From NCBI GenBank assembly GCA_033064195.1, contig JARBJD010000140.1, positions 62,001-126,000 of the forward strand: a DNA stretch of 64,000 nucleotides. The letters are read 5' to 3'. Numbering within the stretch: the first letter of the stretch is position 1; the number at the start of each line of letters is the position of its first letter. This stretch comes from Blattamonas nauphoetae (lineage: Eukaryota; Preaxostyla; Oxymonadida). Below are positions 11,614 through 21,836 of the stretch, piece after piece. The notes beneath the pieces were generated by a model that was not told where the DNA came from, did not search any database, and worked only from the letters and a program-made list of their open reading frames with translations. The translations under genes were made by a program, and so were the position numbers.

Positions 11614-12888
11614 TCATTCAGACTTTCCGAGGATGTGGTATTCTAAAAATTTGACAAGGAGCTCTTCATCGAATGTTTTTGTGGTATCTGCGAAACTAAA
11701 CATTCCGACGTGGCCTCCTCCTTTGACCAACAATGCTCCCACGTTGTCAGGGGCTGCGAGGAGTTCTTGTTTCGGAAATGCTTCGAGGATTGACATCGGA
11801 TCATTCTCACAAGAGATGAACAAGAATGGATGTTGGATTCCGTCCAGATAGTGTGAGCATGAAGAATCACGATAAAAGGTTTTAACATCAGGAAATTGGA
11901 AGAAATTAGAATTTAGTAGGGCGTCGATTTCACGGAATTCTTGTTTTCCCAGGTTTTGTTCGAAAGTAGCAAAATTTGGATGTTTCGAAAAGATTTCCCG
12001 ATGTCGATGAAAATACTTTTCAAAGCCTTTGGCAACCATCAGCTGGTTTTCGTGGCTGAGGTGTTTGTCGATAATCTCGAGATTGTAGGGACAACAGATC
12101 GAGGCACCGCATTTTACGTTCGCTGGAATTGGCTTGGCATCTTTTAGATGGGCATATTCCAAAAATGGACGAAATTTGCTATTTCTTTCTCCAAAGTACT
12201 TTGCTACAAGATTCCCACCGAGAGAATAACCAAGAACTGCGATTGAACTCTGGGGATGGCGCAAAGCAAGAATTTCGAGAAGGATATGGAGATCTTCAGT
12301 GTATCCGCCATTATATGAGCGCATTGTGGTCACACGACTTCCACAACATCCGCGGAGGATGAGACAGCAAACTCGGTAGCCTTCTTTGTCGGAAAGTCTG
12401 ATACCCATCTTCTGGAGCCACGTTTCGCTGCTTCCTCCATTGACCCCATGAACGAGAACAACGATAGGGGTATCTGGCTTAAGTTGGGATGTATCTGGTG
12501 CATCAAACCAATCCACAGAAAATTCGCCTCCATCTGCTCCAATGAAGCTTTCTCTTCGAGGACGATATGGATTTTTGTTACATTTGTGCGATCCATACGA
12601 ATTAAGATGCCCGGACAGACCATATTTCCAGTGGGCCCAATAGTACAGGCTGTTTTCTTTCCCGCCAAGGAAATCGAAAATTGTTCGCCCTGGAATTAAT
12701 ACCTGAACTCGTCCTGAATTCCTAATCCAAAAAAAGAACCAGACGAGAGCGAGGAGAACAAGAAATGATAATAACGCAGAGATGTGCATCGATTGATCAG
12801 GTAGTGGTGTTCGGTGGGCTGCAGGGCCAGCCAAACGAAAATTCAAACCATAATTTTCTTCGGTTCGGTGATCGCTCCGATTTTCCAT
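11614..12888 (-). CDS. Alpha/beta hydrolase, ABHD1/ABHD3 (YheT-like) family
   Basis: 424 residues, intronless. An N-terminal membrane anchor (LLSFLVLLALVWFFFWI, residues ~38-55) precedes the hydrolase fold. The oxyanion strand is IVVLVHGVNGGS. The nucleophile elbow is VLGYSLGGN (Ser). The acid is in FLFISCENDPMS (Asp). The histidine is in GGGHVGMFSF. These sit in the order and spacing of the ABHD1/3 group, whose animal members include phospholipases that cleave medium-chain or oxidised phosphatidylcholine; bacterial YheT is a relative. The catalytic triad looks whole, so an active membrane-bound lipase or esterase is likely. Substrate is not predictable. The length (about 400-420) matches the family. 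It converges with the plus-strand gene ending at 11475. Confidence 0.9.
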   Translation of the reverse strand: MENRSDHRTEENYGLNFRLAGPAAHRTPLPDQSMHISALLSFLVLLALVWFFFWIRNSGRVQVLIPGRTIFDFLGGKENSLYYWAHWKYGLSGHLNSYGSHKCNKNPYRPRRESFIGADGGEFSVDWFDAPDTSQLKPDTPIVVLVHGVNGGSSETWLQKMGIRLSDKEGYRVCCLILRGCCGSRVTTMRSYNGGYTEDLHILLEILALRHPQSSIAVLGYSLGGNLVAKYFGERNSKFRPFLEYAHLKDAKPIPANVKCGASICCPYNLEIIDKHLSHENQLMVAKGFEKYFHRHREIFSKHPNFATFEQNLGKQEFREIDALLNSNFFQFPDVKTFYRDSSCSHYLDGIQHPFLFISCENDPMSILEAFPKQELLAAPDNVGALLVKGGGHVGMFSFADTTKTFDEELLVKFLEYHILGKSE

Positions 12889-13220
12889 TCTGGTTCTATT
12901 CCATTTATCATTTCGTGTGAATCATTCAAAAAGGGGAAAACCAGTGATTCGGACAAGACCGGTCAGTTTTTTCTTTCCTGCTTCTGTGACAACTCGTTTT
13001 CTGGTTTTCGAGAAGGTGCTTGATGTGGAGCGTTCTGTTCTCAACATTTTGGGAATGAGCTGCAGTTTTTTCTAAGAATGCCAGCACTTCGTGCAAAAGA
13101 AATCGTGCAGATAACAACATACACACGAACAACCCTTTTTCAACCCAGATTATCAACAACCTCGTCCATTGTCTTCACACCATCATAATTTCCGAATACA
13201 CAACGTCACTCTCGCTGCAC
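12889..13220. other. Intergenic, no gene seen
   Basis: About 330 bp upstream of the hydrolase. Only short open frames without coding character. It probably holds the hydrolase promoter. Confidence 0.4.
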
Positions 13221-13737
13221 ATGTATTCAATCATCTCCACCACAATTTATGCCAACAAATTCGAATCAGGATTTCCTCGAAGAATCACTGCGCCAATTGA
13301 CTCAACCTCGCCCTTCCTTTTCTGCTCTGGTCAACGGAATGTGTTGATCAGGCGGCTGGCCATTGGCATGTTTGTGGCTGCGCTCGGTTTCGCAGAAGTG
13401 TCGTTTGGTGAAGTTGTGGTGAGTCAAGTCGATTTCACTTGTCGACAACAGAAATCACCAACGATTTCATGAAAAACCATTGACCGTACTCAAATTGCAC
13501 ACTGTTCGTTATCGTCATTCACATTGACTTCAGCGAGTGTGATCAATATGGAAGGAGCATCGACACTGTCAGTGTCTGGCAATGAGTTCAAATCGATCAT
13601 GTGGACAGGAAGCGGAGGAGGGGCATTCATGATGACAAGAGGAGACAGCAGCGAGCTTGTGTCGATCACAAGCAGCTCGTTCGAGTCAGTGTCGTCGACT
13701 GGAGATGGAGGAGTAAATCTGGCTCAGCTCGGACCAG
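13221..13737 (+). pseudogene. Fragment of a Pmp-like (right-handed beta-helix) surface protein gene
   Basis: Two open blocks with a stop between them read ASVINMEGASTLSVSGNEF, SGGGAFMMTRGD and SSSFESVSSTGDGGV. These are the S-F-x-x-x-(S/C), G-G-x-x and S-G-D-G-G patterns of Pmp-like/pectin-lyase-fold repeats, closely like the ectodomain of the giant gene at 36905. It has no signal peptide, stalk, membrane segment or kinase tail, and is cut at 13737 exactly where the inverted duplication begins. It is therefore a truncated relic joined to foreign sequence. Confidence 0.65.
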
Positions 13738-14310
13738 AATCGAATACAATTCCCTTGTATCCTGAAAGAGCGATTCTTGAGGATTTTGTTGTTCGGATTC
13801 GGAGATTTTCTGAACCATGTCGAGAAACCAGGCTTTTTCGGTAAGTAAAGTTTGGATGAGAAGCTCTGCACTCTCAAGTGCTCTTTCCTCCTCTGAAATC
13901 TTCCTTTCGAGCGCACCAAGCTGTTGTTCCACTGTTCGAGCTTTTTCAAAAGTCAATCGAACACTGTTTATCTCGTTTCTGTCTGAGAATGTTATTTCAA
14001 TGAAAGACGATACCTGTTCGTAAAGCCACAAATTCCTCCAAATCTTTGATTGCACCATTCGTTTCTTTCAAAGTTGCCCCGAGTAACTTGGCAGGATCTT
14101 TACGTGAGGACACCCAGCCGATCTTGTTTGGGCGAGTAAAAGAAGGGCGAGTGAGGTCAACGTTGTCGGGTGGGCCAACATGAATTGTGCCCGATGAGAG
14201 TATGAGTGGTTCATTAGGGCCGATCTGATAGAAGAGATTGTCTCGAACAGAGATTGTGTCATAATTTTCGGGATCATGGAAGTTATTTCGGAGACAGACC
14301 TCCCTCGCTC
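13738..14310 (-). pseudogene. Truncated minus-strand copy of the coiled-coil protein gene
   Basis: On the minus strand the spacer reads FHDPENYDTISVRDNLFYQ straight into IGPNEPLILSSG and the shared coiled-coil part, then breaks off after ...FQDTRELYSI at 13738 into the beta-helix fragment. The upstream residues differ from the plus-strand copy and look at least as coding-like. This half may preserve the ancestral N-terminal portion, while the plus copy keeps the C-terminal portion. Start not identified. Confidence 0.55.
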
Positions 14311-14881
14311 ATTAGTCTACCATTTTTCCCTCGTATCATTGCATTTGAACTCTCATTTCTCTCTCTCCTCTCGAAACCATCATTCCAGTACAGAATCGCC
14401 CCTAATGAACCACTCATACTCTCATCGGGCACAATTCATGTTGGCCCACCCGACAACGTTGACCTCACTCGCCCTTCTTTTACTCGCCCAAACAAGATCG
14501 GCTGGGTGTCCTCACGTAAAGATCCTGCCAAGTTACTCGGGGCAACTTTGAAAGAAACGAATGGTGCAATCAAAGATTTGGAGGAATTTGTGGCTTTACG
14601 AACAGGTATCGTCTTTCATTGAAATAACATTCTCAGACAGAAACGAGATAAACAGTGTTCGATTGACTTTTGAAAAAGCTCGAACAGTGGAACAACAGCT
14701 TGGTGCGCTCGAAAGGAAGATTTCAGAGGAGGAAAGAGCACTTGAGAGTGCAGAGCTTCTCATCCAAACTTTACTTACCGAAAAAGCCTGGTTTCTCGAC
14801 ATGGTTCAGAAAATCTCCGAATCCGAACAACAAAATCCTCAAGAATCGCTCTTTCAGGATACAAGGGAATTGTATTCGATT
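13738..14881. repeat. Large inverted duplication: 481-bp arms (13738-14218 / 14401-14881), 182-bp spacer
   Basis: The left arm reverse-complements onto the right arm with no mismatch that I could see from 13738/14881 inward to 14218/14401. Both encode the same coiled-coil protein segment in opposite directions, including the same 31-bp intron. Outside 13738 and 14881 the sequences are unrelated, and the spacer arms diverge at once. The identity of the arms implies a recent duplication or ongoing gene conversion. The left copy is a truncated minus-strand gene piece. Confidence 0.92.
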
Positions 14882-15283
14882 GCAGAGAAACTTAATCGAC
14901 CGTCCAAATTCAAAATTACAAATCGAACAATGTCAACTCCTAGGCCTGGCTATCAACCTCCAAATGTTCATGCTGTTCAGAAAAGTCAAGCCCCTCGTTT
15001 TGGAACGACTTATTCTGCTTTTCGGACTCGGACAGTCTCACCTGCTCCTTGTCACAATGCCATCGCATCACCGGAGCCAACGAACCGTCATTTCTTTGAA
15101 TCACCTCTCCCATCAACCCCACCTCACTCCAATCATCGAATGGACTCTACCCAATCACCTTCTCGAAGGACTCCACTCTCTCTTCGTGAAGCTCGATACG
15201 AACGGAAATTGCAACGTTCTTTGTCAGCACCTCGAGTCCTACAATCTCCAAAGCGTTCCATTGAAGAAATCTTTAATTTTTGA
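14276..15283 (+). CDS. Coiled-coil protein with Ser/Pro-rich tail, two introns (function unknown)
   Basis: Proposed start ATG 14276 (MEVISETDLPRSL). Intron 14315-14388 then leads in frame to YRIAPNEPLILSSGTIHVGP, and the 31-bp intron 14606-14636 joins VALRT to DRNEINSVRLTFEKARTVEQ. Residues ~60-180 form a helical coiled coil (QQLGALERKISEEERALESA). The tail is rich in Ser/Pro/Arg with RSLSAPRVLQSPKRS before the stop. No enzyme motif. It may be cytoskeletal or nuclear scaffolding, but nothing proves this. The middle exon is duplicated in the inverted arm to its left. The first exon is the least certain part because the minus copy uses a different upstream sequence. Confidence 0.6.
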
Positions 15284-15325
15284 GAGTTTAATCACTTCAC
15301 CCATGATTTTTCTTCATTTTTTTGA

Positions 15326-16525
15326 TTGAGTGAAATGGCAACCGAACTTCGAGTCTTTGTGTCCACCTTCAAATGCTTTCGTCTCCCGAATGCTTATCCA
15401 GATATTCTTCTCAACATTCCTTTCGTCAGGCTCAAAGGACCACCATTTGTTCTGAAACCATCGAATGCTTCGAACAGCAGCTCAAAACTCTCTTTATCCT
15501 TGATTGTTTGAAGCAGGAGAGAGAAAAGGTTACCTCCTTAACCTTCACACAGTATGTAATCACTGCACTTTTTGAACAATCCATCCATTTTTCTTTTTCA
15601 CTCCATCTTCTCTTGTTCTGATACTTAGACAGCTGTTGATGGTGATAGTGTGAGGAAAAGCGCAATCGATTTATATTTTATTGGAGAGGATGATTCCTGT
15701 TTCAAAGTTGCGGTACAGCACGATCCCCATTTGGGCGATTCTAAATCAAAACTTGCAAGCGTCTCCCTTTCGTCTTGAAGTTGAGGATCTCCCAGAAATC
15801 CTCTCAGTTCACAGGTCCAGCCACTATCGACATCGTAAATGTTTGATTTTCAACTTTTTTTCATTCTCGCATCATATCTTTCCGATTCAAAGTTCAGGCA
15901 CCTCCTCACCATCCAAATTTCTTTGATGATAAAAATAGATGATCCGACCAATCTCAACCAGCGTATTGGATGTGGATCCGATAGTATGCATCGTTTTTTG
16001 TTCTCATGTGCAGAAACTCAGCACTTTTTTGTCTCGTCGCAAATCCAATCTCAGGAGCCATAAGGATCTCTCAAGAATCGTATAATTCACTGTTTTGGAC
16101 TGTTTTAGCTCAATTTCTCCTCTGGTTTCAACATTTTTTTCTTGTAGACTGTCAAATTCGACTCACACTTTTCGATCTTCCTCCCACTACTACAATTCCT
16201 CTCTTGCTCGTTTTTCCTTCGCAATTTATCACAAACCACATCGTCCGGACACTATCCGAAATTTCCAAGACTAATCTTATCAAGTCTGTTGAATATGTCC
16301 TCCAGAACTTTTCGTGTCTTTTTCTCCAATAGATGTCCCTGTGTTGGTTCTTTCACACAGAATGAGCTTTTTACGCCGTTTTCCATCATTTCTCTCTTTT
16401 TGAACTTGTTCTGTGATAAAAAGTGTGCAAAAGTGACCGAATCAAAAAATGACGATATCGAACGCGATCGAACTTTAAATTCACTAATTCACCTGTTTTC
16501 TGTCTATTACACCGGTGAATGGTAA
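15326..16525 (+). CDS. Unresolved intron-rich gene of unknown function
   Basis: Several plus-strand blocks have coding character and intron-like borders: MATELRVFVSTFKCFRLP at 15335; a helix (TIECFEQQLKTLFILDCLKQ) at about 15448-15550 ended by a GTATGT donor; AVDGDSVRKSAIDLYFIGED after a TTAGACAG acceptor near 15630, running to about 15770; and further blocks to 16525. The exon chain cannot be fixed by eye because several donors and acceptors are possible. I do not recognise the protein. It lies between the coiled-coil gene and the polymerase epsilon relic. Confidence 0.35.
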
Positions 16526-16640
16526 TTGGACAAAAAATAATTTTTGGTGACGCACATTAGTGTAAATCAAGTTTTCATTCAGAATCGCCCATTTCTGCAT
16601 CAAAACAACGACTGGAAACGAAGAGTTTGTTGAAAAACAA

Positions 16641-19600
16641 TTGATTCAGATCTTTGGAAAAGGAGAAAACCCTATCAAGAAGTCAGAAATTCTCGAAAGA
16701 GATGATCTTGAAGTTGTATGCTGTGAATTTCTGATGTCAACCATTTTCAAACACCCCATCATCTTCTTCCTCTGCACCATCATCCCCCTCCCGCCAGAAG
16801 ACGTGCTGCGAAAGGGGACAGGCACACTCTGCGAGTCCCTTCTGATGACACGCGCGTTTGAAGCGTCCATCATCTGCTACCACAACAAAATGGTCCTCGA
16901 ATCCGAAACGTACGACGGAGCGAAAGTCGAGGCGTTGCAGAGCGAAGTCTTCAGAACCGATATTCCGCTGCGCTTCAACCTGACACCGTCCATGCTCGAC
17001 ACACTCACGCAGAACGTCGAGCGGGACTTGGACGATCATCCTGTCCACGAGGGGTTGGAGTACGACGAGGCCAGCTGAGCAGACGTTACCGACGATATCA
17101 GGAAGATGCTGATCCATCTCCGCGACAACCCAGAATTCATCACAACTCCACTCATCTACCATCTCGACATCGCTGCCATGTATCCCAACATCATCCTCAC
17201 AAACAGACTCCAGCCTGTCGCCATCGTCAGCCAAAACAAGGAATGTGTCCGCTGCACGTTCAACTCGGAGGAAAACAGATGCCAGCGAAAGCTGCCATGG
17301 TGTTGGAGAGGAGAGGTCTACGAATGCGAGAAGAACCAGCAGGACATCATCAAAGCGCAGCTGATCGCCGAGTTGGGGGACAATTCGAACAAGACTGAGG
17401 AAGAGAAGGCACTCATGTTCAAAAAGCGTTGGTGGACTACTGCAGCAAGACAACAGGCCATCGGACGAAGAAGACGAGGGAGCGGAGAGAGGATATTGTC
17501 TGCCAACGAGAGAACAACTTCTACATTCGAATGGTCCGCGACTTCCGCGACCGAAGATATGAATACAAGCGACTCCTCAAAGACGCACAACAAGCATACC
17601 GAAAGGCTGTCGCTGACAAGGCAAACGAAGTCACTCTGAAAGAGAAGACAGTGATGGTCGTTTTGTACGACTCGCTGCAGCTAGCACACAAGCGCATCCT
17701 GAACACGTTTTCCGGGTACGTGATACGTGTGGGGGCTCGATGGTACTCGATCGCCAAGTCCTCGACAAACTTGGGTCTCCACTGGAGATCGACACCGACG
17801 GAATCTGGAGCTGCCTCCCCTCCACTTTCCCCAACACCTTCCAAATCAAGACCAAGTCAGGAAAGAAGGCAGAGATCCCATTCCTCGCTGTGATGCTCAA
17901 TGCCGATGTCACTGCAAACTTCTCCAACGATCAATATCAGGACATCGACTCAGAAACAGGAGGGTACCCAAGCCCCGCCTAAGGAGACTCCACCGAAAAG
18001 CTTCCCACGGTCCGCGAGACAACACTCTCTCCTCAGATTCGCTAACGTTGGCCTTTCATCTCTCAATCGACAGAGCGGGATCTTCCAGAGTATGTGGAAG
18101 ATCCTCCAAATTGCTCCCTCCACTCCACCCATTCCCGCCCTCCGCATCCAAAATGTCTCTTCAGCAACAGTATCCTCGCACATCCCGTCCATCTTCTCTC
18201 CTCTCTCCACCAACGAACTGACAATGTGGATGTACTGTTGGAACTGTCATTCCAATCCGAATCAAGCCTCCAAAATCAATCATCGTGGACACTCTTGTTC
18301 CGTTCCCGTCCTTCGCCCCATCCATCAATCCATCAATCATTCCAACTCGAGCTCCCTCCGACAGGAATACAACACTCCGCACAAGTTCATCACCTCAGTT
18401 CGTCGTGTCGAGGCAGTTCTCCCTCACAACGTCCAACCGCACTACCTCTTCCAGTGCACCATCGACCCCTCTCTGGACACGAGTGGGTGGATGATGGCCA
18501 TCACGCGAGACAGAAACGTTGCCAAAGTTTTCGAAAGCGAAGTGTCGCCGACTTTCCGAGCAATCACATCACTCGGTTCGTGCTGCCGACTGAAGAAGTT
18601 CACTGCAAAGACATCGCTCGACAATGTCTTCGATGTTTCTGAGTTCTAATTCTTCTCAACCGACACCTACGACTACCTCAACCCCCATTCCAACTCCACA
18701 AAGACGTTCTCTCCTCCAAAAAGCCCTCCCGCTCGCTTCTAGTCTGTTCCTCTGTGTTCTCTGACTCACTCTGACGACATTCAATCTTCTGCAATGGATG
18801 TTCTTTTTGCCCGACAACTTTCTCACACCAACCCTTCTTATGTTCTGCCATTCTCTCGCTCAACCTCACCCGATGTAGGCGACTCCTTCCTTTCGGTCGA
18901 GACAACAGAAATTGCGGAGGAAGAGCTGTGCGGGGTCAGAGATCTCTCGATCGAGAAGCAAGACTCGGCCAATTTCTGGAATTCTACAGTGGCCATTGAG
19001 ATTTCGAACAGGACACTGTTTACGACCCTGACAAGGCACCCAAACAACCTTCGCTGATGACGGATTATCACCGTTCTGACATTCCTTCATTCATTGCAGA
19101 CGGAACAGACAGCCCAACACAGGATTATTCTGCTCACTCCTCGCAATACTTCAGAAAGCTGCGAGATTTTATCTCGTATCCCTATAGGGGGTGAACTAAT
19201 TATGTCCCCTCCAACTTTCTCAATATGTAGGGAAGGGATGCAACAAACAATACAAGTATAAAGCTTACACATAGTCGGTACATCGATTATTGTTTTCATT
19301 TTACATCATTACGACTTAATTCGATACTTTCAGGAAAAATGAGATCTCAGACAGACAATTCTCTTTCAATTCTCACTTTTCCAGGAAAGAATGTTGATCA
19401 AACGGATTCATCGAGATTCAAAAAACTCGAATTTGTGAATAACGAACGAAGATCAATCCTATTAAAGTCAAATGGAGGATCCATGCAATGGATGACAGGA
19501 CAGATTCCTAGATGTCTATCCTCATCATTATTCAAATAATTGCTCTCAAAATGCATAGAATTTGACAATTTTTTTGTAGACAATCGATTTCAATGAAATC

Positions 19601-21836
19601 ATATGTCCTCTCGTTCACTATCTCTTTCGATCCTCAGGAAAAGGTATTGCGATTTTCTTTTATCAAAATCAGTTTTCATTTCTGGATAATAGTGAAGAAA
19701 TACACGTTTCAATGGAAGATTGAAATTTCTACCGTGGTTAGAGTTTTCATCCCCATTGTCGTGGATCTTGACAGTGGCTTCGATTCAAGTCTCATTTTCT
19801 TATTTCAGGACTTTTTCAGATTATAAGAAGGCCTCCTACGTGATATTTATGATCGACCACGCTATACCAACCTTCGAACGAAAAGAGATCGACTTTTCTT
19901 TTTTCCACGACCACCGTGAATGGAGCTCTTTATGTGCATTTTTTAGAGCACATCACGAGAAAAGAGTTGAAAAGAACTCCTATAGTTAATGTATTTCTGT
20001 CGAAGTTTCACACAGAAGAAAATATTCGTAAATCACAATCAGAAATGTCTGAATTGAGAGATCTATAGCACAAAAAATAGAAAATTCTGACATAAACATG
20101 AATTGGCTATGTGTAAGACATTGATGAAAAAATCAGTGCTGGTCACACCTTCGATACAGAGAAAACCTGCGGGGACAGAATTAGTTCACCCCCTATATCA
20201 GACCATTCTCACCACACCGGCTCGTCCAGACGTCCGCCAACCGGATGTCCTCCACAAGGTGAAGATGTCTCGAGTTGCAGACGACCTCCTGATTCACTTC
20301 TACTGCTGGGTTTCGTCTCCATCGTCGTATCTCTTCGATCCGCTCCACCTCCGATCTGTCCACATCTGCATGAAGAAGGTTCTCTTCCACATGCTCCTGG
20401 CAGTCACTCAACTTGGCCTCAGTGTTGTCTACGCCTCATCCAACCGTCTCATCATCAACATTGCCAGACGGTCGTTGAAAGATGCTGAAATTGTGATCAA
20501 GACGATGGTTTCCACCATCCTCCAGAAAGACCTTTTCAAGTTGATTGTGATTGAGCCTGTCCAACTTTGGAGAAAGCTCATCTTCCTCGATCGATCCAAC
20601 TTCGGCGGAATGAGGCCAGAACTCGAAGAGGAGAAACAGGAAAGACTTGCTCGGGATGCGAACAGTTGATATCGAGACTTCCAGAGGCCAATCTTCAGGA
20701 TGTCTTGACAATGGCAGTGAACAGCCAAGATCTCCTTTGGAAGATGTGTCAATTCTGTCGACTCTTCCTCCGATGTCGGGAACTGATGCTGAAAACATGG
20801 TCCAAACACTTTGGAGAGTTGACTTCCGCTTTGATCTTGTCAACTGCTTCCCAAAAAGTATGAAATCAGCTTTTGAAATCATTCTCAAACGATATCTCAC
20901 CTTCCACCTGCAACCCGATGATGACAACACATACGTCGACACTAATGAAAAACAAAGCGACGACGGGATGGGCAAGGATGACGAGGAGGACGAGGTGTTC
21001 AAGCTCATCGACCACAGAGCACAGGAACTCCGAAAACGCGCCGAAAAATCTCGAAACAGGAAGCTCCAAAAGTTCGTGAGAGAGAAGCTCCAGGGAGACC
21101 TCATCACAATCGTCAAGCGAATCCGCAGTCTGGCTCAGGTCGATTCGCTCGACGATTTCGAGTCAAAGCCCATCAAGCCAGTTCATTGGTCTTCGAGCCC
21201 AGCAGTCGCATACGTGACAGTCATCTGCCACATCCTCTCGCTCGACAAGCCTCTCACAAAGATCTCCCAGACGATCAAGCGTGTCATCTTGGAAATGCTA
21301 AACACAACTCTTTTTCAGAAGAAACAAAATTCGTCATTCCTTCGGCTGCAATCATCATCACGAACGTGCTGTGCTCGTTCTGTGGCTTCCCTCACGAACT
21401 CGATCTGGCTCGAGACAAGGACCTCATCGAAGGACGATGGAACTGACCCATCTGCCAGAACCCGTGCGACCAGAGTGAGATTGAACAGATTCTGCTCCGC
21501 GCCTTGAAACGACGTCTTCAGACATTCCCAACTCAGATGACACGCTGTGCTCTGTGCAAAGCCAAGCAGACATCGTATCTCCAACTCCGCTGCGAGTGCC
21601 AAGGCCAGTTCACACACACGACGAAGAAGTCACAGATTCTGACGACAATCTCAAACATGACGCAGATCGCCGAGTTCTACAACTTTGGAGTTCTCTTGTC
21701 TTTCATTCGTTCAATCAGCGACATGCTCGAGCCGATTTTTGCACACTTTTCATTGTCTTCTCCCATTTCATCTGCATTTCTTCTCTTTTCACTTGGAACA
21801 GGTTTTATATGCATTAATGTCACCATAGTTTCCTGA
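16641..21836 (+). pseudogene. Decayed DNA polymerase epsilon catalytic subunit (POLE-type), interrupted by a DNA element
   Basis: Clear family landmarks run in order: [40 protein letters not shown]; motif A DIAAMYPNIILTNRLQP; C..C(F)...CQRKLPW; VCQREN with DFRDRRYEYKRL; motif B LNTFSGYVIRVGARWYS, where Tyr of FYGYV is Ser; and motif C LEIDTDGIW. C-terminal-half pieces follow: FESEVSPTFRAITSLGS, MDVLFARQLSHTNPSYVLPF, LIHFYCWVSSPSSYLFDP, and CysA/CysB zinc sites (LCSFCGFPH, CQNPC, CALC, CEC). The exonuclease region is absent. An in-frame TGA lies at 17076, frames change near 17430, 17740, 18000-18360 and 21310, and TGA replaces a codon at 21447. Segments between motifs B and C and after NDQYQD are missing. 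It cannot make a polymerase, so a working copy should exist elsewhere. This is the cellular leading-strand polymerase, not a viral PolB. Confidence 0.88.
19183..20197. mobile_element. 1,015-bp terminal-inverted-repeat DNA element inserted in the POLE relic
   Basis: The left end TATAGGGGGTGAACTAAT (19183-19200, continuing TATGTCCCC to 19209) is matched in inverse by 20171-20197 with a single mismatch over 27 bp. Both ends touch TATA, so either a TA target duplication (Tc1/mariner-like) or TATA-ended repeats are possible. POLE-like sequence stops before the left end and resumes after the right end. Inside are only short AT-rich open frames (for example 19720-19989) with no transposase motif I can identify. 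Probably non-autonomous or a worn-out relative of a Tc1/mariner element. Confidence 0.8.

Noticed and set aside
17076-17078. TGA reassigned to a sense codon (suggested by in-frame TGA in polymerase motifs)
   Set aside because: Clear genes here end in TGA (for example the dynein and TMEM62-like genes), and the polymerase copy also has frame changes and missing parts, so decay explains it.
19339-19989. Transposase inside the 1,015-bp TIR element
   Set aside because: The open frames are short and AT-rich, and no DDE/DDD or helix-turn-helix words could be recognised.
16641-21836. A virus-like or Polinton-type protein-primed DNA polymerase
   Set aside because: The motif A context (AAMYPNIILTNRLQP), VLRKG.GTLCE and the two C-terminal zinc sites are specific to cellular polymerase epsilon. 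No capsid, integrase, ATPase or protease neighbours are seen.
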